From: an uncultured Pelagibacteraceae bacterium
GTDB taxonomy: Bacteria; Pseudomonadota; Alphaproteobacteria; Pelagibacterales; Pelagibacteraceae
NCBI GenBank assembly: GCA_902516395.1
Contig: CABXYN010000004.1
Span: 1-62,785 of the forward strand
Length of the DNA stretch: 62,785 bases
Direction of reading: 5' to 3'
This document shows, one piece after another, positions 21,278-30,636 of the stretch. A model generated the notes under the pieces. The model had not been told where the DNA came from, ran no database searches, and saw only the letters and a program-made list of their open reading frames with translations. How positions within the stretch are numbered: the first letter of the stretch is position 1; each line of letters opens with the position of its first letter. Position numbers and translations under genes: made by a program.

Positions 21278-22351
21278 CTATTGAACTCTGTATGTGAATT
21301 TATGTTTCTTTAAAGCTGCATTTAATTGCTTTTTAGTAGTATCAGAAAATACTGCAGCCTTTTTAATAATTTCACCAGCTTCTTCCCCTATGATTAATGG
21401 AAATGGTCCAAGAGCTTTTACAGCTTTAGCCTTAAACTCTGGGTCATTTGTCATTTTAATAGCTGCATCTCTGTATGCTTTTACTATTTCATCCGATGCA
21501 TCTGCTGGGAGCATCATTGCTTTAGATGCTTGAGACCAGGCAGCACCTATCGCATAGTATGCTTCTAGGTCATCACCCTCAAGTTTTTTACCATTCACCT
21601 TCTCATACATTTCAGGAAATGTAGGTGCATTTGGTGCCAAAGGATTTCTAGAAACTGAACCGTCAGCTCCAATAATTCCTAATGTCATTAAATCTACAAC
21701 TTTTCCCTTTTCTATTTCAGGCTTAACTTTTTTTACATAATTCGCTGCACCATGTGAACTTAGATGAATTTCACCTCTTAGGAATGCTTGATAACCTCCT
21801 GAAGATGAAAGACCAGGTATAGGTTTAGCTCCTTTGATACCAAGTTTCTCATAAATCCATATGTGAAATAAATCTGCAGATGCAGGAGTTTTCAATGCAT
21901 AGAGAACTAGCTTTCTCTCTTTAATTTTAGATAGATCGTGAGGCTCAGCTAAATCTGAACGTGTGAACCAATGAGTATTTTGTGGTAGCAAAACTACAGG
22001 TCGGTATTCACTAAGATTATATTTAACAAGTGGATTTCCAGTCGCAACATTAACTATAACTGAAGTTGAGCATCCAAAAATAAAAGTTCCATCTGCTTTT
22101 GCATTTTTTTCAAAATAATTTGAACCTTTAATCGCTCCACCTCCTGGTATATGCATGATTTGGACATCAGGATTTCCAGGTAAATATTTTTTTAAGAAAG
22201 GTTGAATAAATCTTGCAAATCTACTCGTACCACCACCTTCTTTAAATGGCACAACCCATGTAACCGTTTTGCCAGCGAAATTCACATCTGCATTTCCAAT
22301 GGATACAAACGAGAATAACGACATTAATATTAATATTAGAATTTTACGCAT
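21278..22351 (-). CDS. Tripartite tricarboxylate transporter substrate-binding protein (TctC family)
   Basis: The 357-residue protein has a signal peptide (KILILILMSLFSFVSIGNA, cut likely after GNA). The mature part follows the Bug/TctC layout: GKTVTWVVPFKEGGGTSRFAR at the N-terminus, then the HIPGGGAIKGSNYF loop that normally contacts the carboxylate. It delivers the ligand to the TctA/B permease encoded next. The ligand cannot be read from sequence. It is divergent from the second ComA-like gene over 150 bases, where regulation may occur. Confidence 0.88.
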   Translation of the reverse strand: MRKILILILMSLFSFVSIGNADVNFAGKTVTWVVPFKEGGGTSRFARFIQPFLKKYLPGNPDVQIMHIPGGGAIKGSNYFEKNAKADGTFIFGCSTSVIVNVATGNPLVKYNLSEYRPVVLLPQNTHWFTRSDLAEPHDLSKIKERKLVLYALKTPASADLFHIWIYEKLGIKGAKPIPGLSSSGGYQAFLRGEIHLSSHGAANYVKKVKPEIEKGKVVDLMTLGIIGADGSVSRNPLAPNAPTFPEMYEKVNGKKLEGDDLEAYYAIGAAWSQASKAMMLPADASDEIVKAYRDAAIKMTNDPEFKAKAVKALGPFPLIIGEEAGEIIKKAAVFSDTTKKQLNAALKKHKFTYRVQ

Positions 22352-22502
22352 AATTTCCCCCCTTGAGAATATTGTTTAACATAGTATAACGTGTCCATTA
22401 TGGGTCTTTCAACTAATTATATTTTTTTATATCTTCAAGAATATTGAAAATGACGTTTTTGGTTAGAAATTTATCTATTTGACTAATATAAAAGCAAAAA
22501 AC

Positions 22503-23366
22503 ATGTCTAAAACAAAAAATTCGATATCAAAAGTATTTGATTTAAATGCTATAGAGCCCAAGCCCAGAACTAAATCACAATTATGGTTGAAAGATGTAGG
22601 TTTTGATGAAGGCCCTTGGTACCACGAAAGAATGGGACTTCGTGAATTAGAAGACTTTCTAGAGGTTGCAGGTAACAGGATTGACCATGTTAAAATTGCA
22701 ACAATGCAAGTTCTGGGACATCCAAAAGAATGGTTGGAACGTAAAAATGATCTTTACAAAAAACACTCGATAGAGCCTTATTTGGATCATGGTTATTTTA
22801 TAAAAGCTTTTAAAAAGGGAAAAGTAAATGAAGCAATTGATGTTGCAGCAGATTTAGGATTTTCTGCAATGGAATTCATGAATACATTTGGAGACATCCC
22901 TGAAAATCAAATTAAAGCTTGGTGCAATCATGCGATTAAAAATGGAATGAATATAATTTATGAACATCATCCAGAAAGTGGATGGGATAAAACAAAAAAA
23001 AATACTCCTGCAACATTAAAACAAATTGTTGAAAGTGCTGAACCTTTTTTTGAATATGGAGCATTTTCAATGCTTATTGATCATGAAGAAATTGAACTTC
23101 ATGATAGTAAGTCAGATGTATTAACTGGAGTGATCGAACACTTTGGTAAAAATAAAGTTGCATTTGAAGTTACTTCACCAAAAGAAGCTGAAGTGAGATG
23201 GTATTCAGATATACTTAATTATTTTGAACTCTTTGGTACAGACTGTAATTTAACTAATATTATGCCCAGCCAAGTAATGCTCATTGATACATTAAGGTCT
23301 GGAGAGCGACCTGCTGAAATTTTATTTGATAAGTATCCAGAATTGGTTTCAGTTAAAGGCAAATAA
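22503..23366 (+). CDS. ComA-like (phosphosulfolactate synthase family) TIM-barrel protein, copy 2
   Basis: From the ATG at 22503 it has 287 residues; an upstream TTG at 22479 is possible but weaker. It matches the ComA pattern closely: DFLEVAGNRIDHVKIATMQ, GKVNEAIDVAADLGFSAMEF, KNGMNIIYEHHPESG, KVAFEVTSPKEAEVRWYSD and the C-terminal NLTNIMPSQVMLIDTLRSGE. It is a distant paralogue of the gene at 18435-19229. Known members use PEP plus sulfite, but in this context the substrate may be another C3 sulfonate or phosphorylated acid. It is divergent from the transporter genes. Confidence 0.65.
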   Translation: MSKTKNSISKVFDLNAIEPKPRTKSQLWLKDVGFDEGPWYHERMGLRELEDFLEVAGNRIDHVKIATMQVLGHPKEWLERKNDLYKKHSIEPYLDHGYFIKAFKKGKVNEAIDVAADLGFSAMEFMNTFGDIPENQIKAWCNHAIKNGMNIIYEHHPESGWDKTKKNTPATLKQIVESAEPFFEYGAFSMLIDHEEIELHDSKSDVLTGVIEHFGKNKVAFEVTSPKEAEVRWYSDILNYFELFGTDCNLTNIMPSQVMLIDTLRSGERPAEILFDKYPELVSVKGK

Positions 23367-23391
23367 AAATAATTAATTCTTAAAATTTTAT

Positions 23392-24399
23392 TTAACTCTT
23401 TGAATTATACTGAGGATGTTTTGATTGAGGTCTGTTTTTATGATTTACAACGATTGATCCATCAACAACTTTAATATCATAACCCCAATTATCCCACCCT
23501 TTTAATGATAATGGTTCACCAAGTTTGTCCTCGAGTGTTCGTGGGTAAACATAACAGCCTTCACTATCTCCATATTGAGCTCTCGCTTCCTCCATTTTCT
23601 TTTTAACTTCCATGTGCAAGTCTAGTGGAACATTTAAATGTTGCCCAAGTAAGTAACTTAAATTCATATCTTTGCATGCTAAATCCATTGTAAATCCAGC
23701 TTCATATTTTTGATTAAAAATGTGAGGTACAACTGTTTCCCACGCAAAGGAGTTTCCGGCTGAAACTCTAATAGCATCAAAAAAACTCTCTAAATCTAAT
23801 CCTGCTCTTTTAGCAATCATCATGCATTCAGATGCAGCAACCATATTAGTAAATGCAAGCATATTTGAAACAACTTTTGCGATAGCTCCTGCTCCTATAT
23901 CTCCACAAAGAACAACAACTTCACCTATTGCATCTTGTAAAACTTCTTTCCAATTATTAAAAATTTCTTTATCTCCTCCAGCTAAACAAACCATATTATT
24001 ATTTTGTAAAGCATGAACACCTCCAGTTAGGGTAGCTTCTAACATTGAAACATCATACATTTGTGCTTTATTTGATAATTCTTGCGTTTGTTTAAAATCA
24101 GTTGTAGATGTGTCTATCCATATCATTCCTGAATTAGCATTTTGTAATAATCCATCTTCACCATCAACAGCTTGCAAAACATGTTCTGGCTTAGGTAAAC
24201 AAGTTAAAACTGCCTTACATTTCTGTGCAAGATCTTTGATGGAATTAGCTTTAATAATATCCTTAGGAACATCAGCTAGTTTGTTCTTATCAATATCAAA
24301 GGCTACAAGGCTATACTTCTTTGATTTGTATAAATTATTTAAAATTGGTGTACCAGCATTTCCTAAACCAATCACCCCTATTGTTATGATATCGCTCAT
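23392..24399 (-). CDS. 3-hydroxyisobutyrate dehydrogenase-family NAD(P) oxidoreductase
   Basis: The 335-residue beta-hydroxyacid dehydrogenase has the Rossmann fingerprint GVIGLGNAGTPIL at the N-terminus. A substrate-loop TGG (in LEATLTGGVHA) stands where family members have S-GG. The catalytic lysine is in GAIAKVVSNMLAF. The C-terminal tail is about 30 residues longer than usual. The family includes tartronate semialdehyde reductase and sulfolactaldehyde reductase, the latter of interest beside two ComA-like genes, but the substrate is open. It is convergent with the second ComA-like gene. Confidence 0.82.
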   Translation of the reverse strand: MSDIITIGVIGLGNAGTPILNNLYKSKKYSLVAFDIDKNKLADVPKDIIKANSIKDLAQKCKAVLTCLPKPEHVLQAVDGEDGLLQNANSGMIWIDTSTTDFKQTQELSNKAQMYDVSMLEATLTGGVHALQNNNMVCLAGGDKEIFNNWKEVLQDAIGEVVVLCGDIGAGAIAKVVSNMLAFTNMVAASECMMIAKRAGLDLESFFDAIRVSAGNSFAWETVVPHIFNQKYEAGFTMDLACKDMNLSYLLGQHLNVPLDLHMEVKKKMEEARAQYGDSEGCYVYPRTLEDKLGEPLSLKGWDNWGYDIKVVDGSIVVNHKNRPQSKHPQYNSKS

Positions 24400-24417
24400 G
24401 ATCTCTCCTTTCGTAAT

Positions 24418-25200
24418 TTAAATAAATGTTGAGGTTGCATCTCCAAAAGCTGATGAGGTAACTTCAATCAACTTCTTTTCATTAATTGGAACAGGAAAAC
24501 CATAAGCTCCAGTCAAAATTAAATCATTTTTTTTCAAAATATTATTTGTTTTCGCTTTATCTTTCACTAACCACTCTATTTCTCCAAGCATATCAAAAGG
24601 CCATTTTTTATCTATCCATTTATCAAATACTTCATTGTCATAGACTAGTTTTAAATCAGTGATTTCATTGCTGTTTGGAACTTTGTTCTCTGATCCTAAA
24701 ATAACTCCTGCATGAATTGCATTATTTGCTAAAAGTTCTGCACCATTAGGAGCATCTCCGTTAAAAACTAAATTATGTATTTCTATTAATGGATAAATTG
24801 ATTGAACAGACTCTAATATATAATCTAATGAAACTAATTCTGGATTGATATCTCTATTAAGTATAACTCCAAATTCTGCTTCCATTGCAGGATTGAAATA
24901 ATCCTTTTTATTTAGTTCAACACCGCTTCGATGTAATTCATGCTTCCAAAGCGTACCTTTTGCTGGATGGGATAGGTCCATTTTTTTTTGAGTATCTTTT
25001 GAAATACAGCCTATTTTGTAACCTATTACCTCCTCACCTCTTGATACCCGTAATTCAGTTACTTTATTTTGAATAAGTAAAGCATCCTCGTTGCTTATCT
25101 TTACTTTATTTTTAAATATTTGGCTGGGTTTTTTTGCATCATAATCTTCAAGAATTTGATTTGAATATAAATCTAATTCTTTTGAAGATAATTTGTTCAT
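24418..25200 (-). CDS. 2-keto-4-pentenoate hydratase-family protein
   Basis: The 260-residue FAH-like protein of the hydratase/decarboxylase group handles 2-oxo-dienoic acids in catabolic pathways. Diagnostic segments are EEVIGYKIGCISKDTQKKM, the metal-site AMEAEFGVILNRD (Glu ligands), PLIEIHNLVFNG and LLANNAIHAGVILG. It lies 18 bases upstream of the dehydrogenase gene and overlaps the next upstream membrane-protein gene by one base, so all three are likely co-transcribed. Confidence 0.8.
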   Translation of the reverse strand: MNKLSSKELDLYSNQILEDYDAKKPSQIFKNKVKISNEDALLIQNKVTELRVSRGEEVIGYKIGCISKDTQKKMDLSHPAKGTLWKHELHRSGVELNKKDYFNPAMEAEFGVILNRDINPELVSLDYILESVQSIYPLIEIHNLVFNGDAPNGAELLANNAIHAGVILGSENKVPNSNEITDLKLVYDNEVFDKWIDKKWPFDMLGEIEWLVKDKAKTNNILKKNDLILTGAYGFPVPINEKKLIEVTSSAFGDATSTFI

Positions 25201-25589
25201 TAAATTAACATAACTACTAAGAATAACATCTGAACAAAGTTAATCACAACAGATATAAAGTGTGAATATTTAAATTTTTTATCCTGCCTTTTGTCTCTAT
25301 ATTTATTAATCAAAGGCATTAATAAATAATTTGAAGTCGCAAATAAAAGTGTAATTACTAGTATTAAGTAAAAATCTATTCCTAATTTACTTAAGAATAA
25401 AAAAGTTAATAAAACAATTAAACTTAAACCTAGGTTAACATTGTAATAAAAAGGAAATATTCTTCTTATGAACTTTCTGGCATTATCTTCATCTAAAGTA
25501 GTAAATACTACTGGAGCAATAACAAATGAAAAGAATAACATTATTCCTAATATCATTGCTGTTAAATAAATACTAATCTGTTCAATCAT
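25200..25589 (-). CDS. DUF4149-like small membrane protein
   Basis: The 129-residue protein has four predicted transmembrane segments. The N-terminal pattern MLFFSFVIAPVVFTTLDEDNA followed by RRIFPFYY resembles the DUF4149/TMEM205 family (loop between helices 1 and 2). Function is unknown for the family. Its stop overlaps the hydratase start. Confidence 0.6.
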   Translation of the reverse strand: MIEQISIYLTAMILGIMLFFSFVIAPVVFTTLDEDNARKFIRRIFPFYYNVNLGLSLIVLLTFLFLSKLGIDFYLILVITLLFATSNYLLMPLINKYRDKRQDKKFKYSHFISVVINFVQMLFLVVMLI

Positions 25590-25592
25590 AAT

Positions 25593-25778
25593 TTAGTTTT
25601 CTATTGAATTTTCTTCTTTCATTAATATTGGTCTACCATCATGTGCAGTATTAAGAGGTATAATTTTACCTTTATATTTAGCACATAAAGTTGGTGCACT
25701 TCTGACCTGTTCTCCTAATCTTACTTCCAAATCAACAATTACTAATTTTGCATCTTCTAATTCTTTTAATATTCTCAT
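25593..25778 (-). CDS. Small hypothetical protein
   Basis: A 61-residue soluble protein opening MRILKELEDAKLVIVDLEVR, with one Cys in APTLCAKYKGK. It sits three bases before the DUF4149-like gene and 26 bases after the DUF4396-like gene on the same strand. I do not recognise it. The clean fit between neighbours supports it being real. Confidence 0.55.
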   Translation of the reverse strand: MRILKELEDAKLVIVDLEVRLGEQVRSAPTLCAKYKGKIIPLNTAHDGRPILMKEENSIEN

Positions 25779-25804
25779 TTTAGTCCTTTGGTTAATAATT
25801 TAAT

Positions 25805-26248
25805 TTAATGACACGCTTGATTATGCTTTTTAAGTCTCCAATAATTGTAAGGCCAAGGAGTGACAAATCCAACTGCTAACATTATTGGCACAACCCACCA
25901 GGTAAGCATTGCACCACCTGTTAATACATAATCTGTTATATTCATTGCAACTTCCATACTAATCATAGAAATAAAGCTCATTCCTAATGCAGTCTTTAAT
26001 GCTTTTTGAAAGGTAAAACTTTGTTTCATTAAAGTAAATGTCTCTAAGATTACACTTGTAATTAAACCATTAATTATTGCTAAAATCATAATACTTAATA
26101 CTGGGAAAGGGATTTTGGTTATTTGAAAAAATAATATAGTTCCAAAATCACCAATAGCACAACCTAGCAAGCACCAAGCTGTATTTTTGGCACTTCTTCT
26201 CCAGGTATGTTTACATTTCCAATTAAAACTTATTGCTTCAGCACTCAT
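25805..26248 (-). CDS. DUF4396-like membrane protein
   Basis: The 147-residue protein has four hydrophobic segments. The N-terminal NTAWCLLGCAIGDFGTILFF (Cys pair and Gly-Asp in helix 1), the ISMEVAMNITDYV helix and the closing PWPYNYWRLKKH tail resemble DUF4396 proteins, whose role is unknown but which may bind metal through Cys/His. It heads the minus-strand operon continuing to 23392. Confidence 0.55.
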   Translation of the reverse strand: MSAEAISFNWKCKHTWRRSAKNTAWCLLGCAIGDFGTILFFQITKIPFPVLSIMILAIINGLITSVILETFTLMKQSFTFQKALKTALGMSFISMISMEVAMNITDYVLTGGAMLTWWVVPIMLAVGFVTPWPYNYWRLKKHNQACH

Positions 26249-26301
26249 TCATTCTTCTTATCAAAATTAATTGAATTTTTTGTGTATAAAATTGACTTAT
26301 C

Positions 26302-26370
26302 TTAAAGAATGTATTTATCGCCTAAATACATTGCAAATGCGATAGCAGCACCTAATAAAATATACTTCAT
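26302..26370 (-). CDS. Putative 22-residue membrane peptide
   Basis: A short frame reads MKYILLGAAIAFAMYLGDKY plus IL, a single hydrophobic helix with a charged end. It lies alone between the DUF4396-like gene and the start of the island. The composition resembles a tiny membrane protein, but its length allows chance. Confidence 0.35.
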   Translation of the reverse strand: MKYILLGAAIAFAMYLGDKYIL

Positions 26371-26374
26371 GAAT

Positions 26375-26947
26375 TTAATTTACTAAATTTTTAATAATAT
26401 TAATACTATCTTCATTGGGAGGAAATGACTTATCTAGATTTCCATATTCATCATTAGTTTTTAATCTTAAGGTTGTATTGCCGCTTTGTGTTGTCTCTAA
26501 ATATAAGTATATACCAGGTTTTCTGATTGCTTTTAACTTCTGTTTATAAGCATCTGAAACTTTAACATTATATTGTGCTGTCTTTGATACCTGATTATCA
26601 AGTGTTTGCCCTTTTAGATTATTAATATTAAACTTTAGGTCACTAAGTCTATTATAAATTATAGTTTCGCTAATTTTAGCTTTTATAGGTAAATTTTTAT
26701 TAATGATTTTTACTGCGCCTTCTACACTTATAAAACTATTCTTTGGCTGTGCTTTGAAGTATTTATTAATTTCTTTGTTCTTTATCTCAGTGACTGACCC
26801 AAATTTAAATTTATTCTCATATTGTTTTAAAATTTTATTTGTATTTCCGTTTGCTTTGCTACCAGATGCTCTGATAAGTTCACTTCTACTTTCCCACTCA
26901 ATTTTTCCTTTTTGAATTTGATTATCCAAATATTCTCTAAATTTCAT
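26375..26947 (-). CDS. Hypothetical protein at island edge
   Basis: A 190-residue basic soluble protein. It begins MKFREYLDNQIQKGKIEWES and has a Lys-rich middle and a likely beta-rich C-terminal part (PGIYLYLETTQSGNTTLRLK). No family is recognised. Its start overlaps the stop of the 117-residue gene upstream (TAATG), so the two are a pair, probably co-transcribed with the LRR-like gene. Confidence 0.55.
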   Translation of the reverse strand: MKFREYLDNQIQKGKIEWESRSELIRASGSKANGNTNKILKQYENKFKFGSVTEIKNKEINKYFKAQPKNSFISVEGAVKIINKNLPIKAKISETIIYNRLSDLKFNINNLKGQTLDNQVSKTAQYNVKVSDAYKQKLKAIRKPGIYLYLETTQSGNTTLRLKTNDEYGNLDKSFPPNEDSINIIKNLVN

Positions 26948-27300
26948 TAATTAATGCTTAAATCTCTTTGTTTCTTAGTTCTAGCTCTATTTCTAAATGT
27001 ATCTTCGTCTATTTGTTTATTTTCATATTCTTTAATGCTTTCATAGGTTGAGTGTTTATAAATTTCTTTAATTGATGCTTTCCTTTTTCCGTAATGACCA
27101 AACTTTAACCCTGGTCTTTCTGTTTCTTTTCTAGTTAATAAAGCATTTTCTTTTTTTGGATTTTGCTTACCCTCGCCACGATAATCTTTCTTATTCCAGG
27201 TAGGATGCTTGTCAATTATAATTTGAATTTCTTGATTACTTCTAAGGACCCACTGATTTGAACCTTTGGGGTTTCTGTTATAATTTTTTTTCATAGCCAT
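26947..27300 (-). CDS. Hypothetical basic protein
   Basis: A 117-residue, highly basic and polar protein with no hydrophobic core in the first half (NRNPKGSNQW, GEGKQNPKKEN) and a C-terminal RNRARTKKQRDL. This could be a nucleic-acid-binding or partly disordered partner. It is translationally linked to the following 190-residue gene and lies 60 bases after the LRR-like gene. Confidence 0.5.
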   Translation of the reverse strand: MAMKKNYNRNPKGSNQWVLRSNQEIQIIIDKHPTWNKKDYRGEGKQNPKKENALLTRKETERPGLKFGHYGKRKASIKEIYKHSTYESIKEYENKQIDEDTFRNRARTKKQRDLSIN

Positions 27301-27360
27301 CTTTCTAAAAATTTTTACTCTTTTATATAATTCCTTTTTTTTTAGTTTTTGCTCTATTTT

Positions 27361-30300
27361 TTAACTATTCTTTTTTTTAATAATTAGTTTCTTTTCATAT
27401 TTTTTTTTATTTTCTTCTTTTTCAATATCTAAATACTTAGACTCTAAGCTATACCAATCCCATTCATCTGTATTTATATGATCCATTCTGTTCCAATTTT
27501 TTCTGTAATCACTATCTTCCTCATAATCCTCTATATATTCATCATAAAATTCAGGATTTTCATATTTCTCTTTTTTAAAGGCTATTCTTGCTTTCCTAAA
27601 TTCGGGATAACTCAACGATTTCCAGAAGATATCAATATTCTTAATCACTTTTAAATTGACTACCTCGTCAAAATTTATTGATTTAAAAGGAATATAAAGT
27701 GACTCTCCAAATTGTTGTATATAAAGATTTTTTAGTTTTTTTAATTTAGCAATTTTCTTAAAATCTAAAATTTGTGTATTAAGTTTACCAGTATATCCTT
27801 TTGTATAGTCAAAGTATTCTCGTCTAGCAGCAATACTAAAACTTAAATTAAGCTCCTCTAAAGATAAAAACCTATTGGTAATGTTATTTATTATATCTTG
27901 AATAGTAGTTTGATTTTTTATATCCACATTTACAGTCAATCTTAGTTTTTTAATTTTATGGTTTATAAAATTTATAAAATCACCACTTCCTTTATAACTA
28001 GATGAAATATGACCATCTGCATCATCTTTAAAATTTAAGTCTCCTAATCTTAAATTAATATCTTCAATTTTTTTGGAATTTTTGAAAAAAGATAAATCTT
28101 GATCACAAATTTCTTTTTGAGACTCGTAAGCGGTTAAATGATCATCTTTGTTGAAATGCATTACACCTAGATTGATCTTTTTTAAATTTGCAATAGACTT
28201 TAATTCTTTTAGATCAAAGGCTATTATTGAAGGGATTGTTAATTCCTCTAGCTTATTTAAATGATGTAGCTTTGAAAGATCTACATTTATATAAGACCAA
28301 GTATCTGTATAGTATAAATTAGTTGAATACCCTGTAAAACCTAAAGTGTATTTGAATAATCCTTTATTATAAAAATTATCCAAATTTCTAATCTCAATTT
28401 TTTGAAGATTGGGGCAGTTTTCAAATTTTGATAATGTTACTTTATCTAAAGTTTTTCTATGATGATTTTGAAAAAAATTCATTTTTAAAATTTTTAACTT
28501 AGGAAAATAAGGTAAGTCTAAATTCTCACTTTGCAAACAATCACTTAATTTCAAATTTTCTAAATTCTCTATCGGTATAAATTTCTCAAATTCATCTAAT
28601 TTTATATATTTTTCTTGCCATGGATTTACTCCCTCAATCCAACAATGGGTAAGGTTTTTAATTTTTTCGTCTTTAATTTCTATATTACCTACTATCTGGG
28701 TGAAATCTGCAGGTTTTAAAAAGTCCTCTTTTGATAAATTACTATCTTTAAAATCATTTGATAAAACAAATTTTTCACTGATGTTTGTTGCAACAGAAAG
28801 TAATTTATCTTTTATCTTGTTTATTCCCTTTTCATTGTTATTAACTAACGCTCCTACAATTTTTTTAGCATTCCAATCTTTTTCTGAATATGTCATTTGA
28901 TGAGAAACATGATGTAAGGAAGCACCTAAATAAATATATATCTTTTTAAAACTTATATTTGGAATCTTGTCTATTGCTGTTTTTTTGATTACTAAAATTA
29001 AACTATTTTTATCTGCCTTAAAATCATTATCTGAAAATCCAATTATTCTTGTTATCTCCTCATATACATGTTTGAACAAATGGTTTAATTTTGACCATTT
29101 TTTTTCATCATCATTAATATATTTTGGATAATGACTTTTTAGATCGTCTAGTTGATCGTGATTAATAAGTGTTTGATCTGGAAAGTAGTTAGATTTATTG
29201 TAAAAAATATCATCCACAACAACAACCTGATTGACATTTTCATTTATAAATTTATCAGTCAATAAATCTAATTGTTTATTACTCGCACCCAATATTATGA
29301 GGTTATCTTTTAAATTATTAATATTAATTGAATTATAAAGATAAACTAAATGAATTTTGAAACTATCCGAACTGTCTTTTCCATTTATTAACTTCTTAAT
29401 TTCTGGATGATAAATGAATATTTTAATATCTTTATAATTTAATCTTAGTTCATATATAAATTTTACTAAAAAACTTATTTGATCTGCACTCCAATCTTCA
29501 CCCTCGTCAAATTTATCATTTTTGGATAAATCAAAAATGATTGATTGCAATTTATTTTGATTTTTTAATAGATGCTGCATTACATCCAATTTTTTTCCTC
29601 TATCACTTCCAGAATTATTAATATTTAAAAACCTAAAACATGATTTAAAAATAAAAGAAGTTGGATTTGATTTGATAACTTCTTCATAATTTACGTTTTT
29701 TTTTAATACATAAGGTTTCCCATATTTATAAGTATTTTTGTAATAATCAAATTCACTGATATTGAAAACATTTTTATCAATAACTATATTATTTTCTTTT
29801 AAGATATTTAGAAACTCATTATCTAATTGAAGACAAAGATTAGTTCTAGTACCTTCAAAACCACAAAAAAAATTTACAGTTTTAAAGTCAAAATTTAATT
29901 TTGAAGTATTATTAACTCCATTTATATAGAAATTAGTTTTTTGTTTTTCTAAAATTTTTACAAAATGATCTAGTCCGTTTATATATAAGTCACTAACATG
30001 CCCATTATCAATGACTATGTTTTTTAATTTTTTAAATCTTTTTAGATCCTCTAATTTTGTATTCCAATAAATTTCCTTAAATATTTTTTTGTTATCTCCA
30101 TCTTCTTTAAGTATTCTTTGCTTGTAGGTTTCATAATTTATCAATTTAATAATCTCTACGTTTGGAAACATGATATGGCTATTTGGAACATCAGTTATTG
30201 AATTATGTTTATTTTCATAACTTTTTTGCCAATAAGTGTTTATTTCAAAATCTGGTTCACCTGGATTTGGAAATTCCAGACAAAATTCTTTTAAAGAGGA

Positions 30301-30582
30301 AAGTTTTGCATTTCTTTCAAATTTGTCGTTTTTTGATTTATTAAAATAACAATAATGATTTAGTTTTAATTTATTTAATTTTTTAAGTGAAAAAATTGCA
30401 TTATAAAATTTCTTAAAATCTATGTAACTATCCTTAAGTATTAATGTTTCTAAATTTTTAAGTTTAGATAATTTTGACCAATCATCATATAAATTTATAC
30501 CTTCCAACTCTAATATTTTGAAATTACATTTAGTGTCTAGAATATCTAAATTTGATATTTTATTTGTATCTTTAATTTCCAT
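27361..30582 (-). CDS. Giant leucine-rich-repeat-like protein
   Basis: The 1073-residue soluble protein has no signal peptide. Irregular leucine-rich repeats are visible at the N-terminus (LKNLETLILKDSYID, LKKLNKLKLNHYC) and again from about residue 660 onward (LENLKLSDCLQS, FPKLKILKMNFF, LEELTIPSIIAFDLKELKSI, LKNLYIQQFGES). Between them (about 330-640) is an alpha/beta region with hydrophobic strands such as NLIILGASNKQ and VNQVVVVDDIF and with KIYIYLGASLHHVSHQM. The C-terminus is charged and Lys-rich. It is transcribed divergently from the Hsp70-like gene, only 54 bases away, so the two likely share control. LRR proteins often act as recognition subunits; a sensing role here is inference. 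Confidence 0.7.
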   Translation of the reverse strand: MEIKDTNKISNLDILDTKCNFKILELEGINLYDDWSKLSKLKNLETLILKDSYIDFKKFYNAIFSLKKLNKLKLNHYCYFNKSKNDKFERNAKLSSLKEFCLEFPNPGEPDFEINTYWQKSYENKHNSITDVPNSHIMFPNVEIIKLINYETYKQRILKEDGDNKKIFKEIYWNTKLEDLKRFKKLKNIVIDNGHVSDLYINGLDHFVKILEKQKTNFYINGVNNTSKLNFDFKTVNFFCGFEGTRTNLCLQLDNEFLNILKENNIVIDKNVFNISEFDYYKNTYKYGKPYVLKKNVNYEEVIKSNPTSFIFKSCFRFLNINNSGSDRGKKLDVMQHLLKNQNKLQSIIFDLSKNDKFDEGEDWSADQISFLVKFIYELRLNYKDIKIFIYHPEIKKLINGKDSSDSFKIHLVYLYNSININNLKDNLIILGASNKQLDLLTDKFINENVNQVVVVDDIFYNKSNYFPDQTLINHDQLDDLKSHYPKYINDDEKKWSKLNHLFKHVYEEITRIIGFSDNDFKADKNSLILVIKKTAIDKIPNISFKKIYIYLGASLHHVSHQMTYSEKDWNAKKIVGALVNNNEKGINKIKDKLLSVATNISEKFVLSNDFKDSNLSKEDFLKPADFTQIVGNIEIKDEKIKNLTHCWIEGVNPWQEKYIKLDEFEKFIPIENLENLKLSDCLQSENLDLPYFPKLKILKMNFFQNHHRKTLDKVTLSKFENCPNLQKIEIRNLDNFYNKGLFKYTLGFTGYSTNLYYTDTWSYINVDLSKLHHLNKLEELTIPSIIAFDLKELKSIANLKKINLGVMHFNKDDHLTAYESQKEICDQDLSFFKNSKKIEDINLRLGDLNFKDDADGHISSSYKGSGDFINFINHKIKKLRLTVNVDIKNQTTIQDIINNITNRFLSLEELNLSFSIAARREYFDYTKGYTGKLNTQILDFKKIAKLKKLKNLYIQQFGESLYIPFKSINFDEVVNLKVIKNIDIFWKSLSYPEFRKARIAFKKEKYENPEFYDEYIEDYEEDSDYRKNWNRMDHINTDEWDWYSLESKYLDIEKEENKKKYEKKLIIKKKNS

Positions 30583-30618
30583 AGGTTACCTTGTACAATA
30601 AGAATATTATTATTTTGA

Positions 30619-30624
30619 TATAAT
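30619..30624 (+). promoter_or_regulatory. Candidate -10 element for the Hsp70-like operon
   Basis: A perfect TATAAT stands 13 bases before the hsp70-like ATG in the 54-base divergent region. TTGTAC lies 22 bases further upstream, which is too far for a standard -35, so the promoter may rely on an extended -10 or another sigma factor. The very short leader leaves little room for a ribosome-binding site. Confidence 0.35.
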
Positions 30625-30636
30625 TGAAATTATTAA

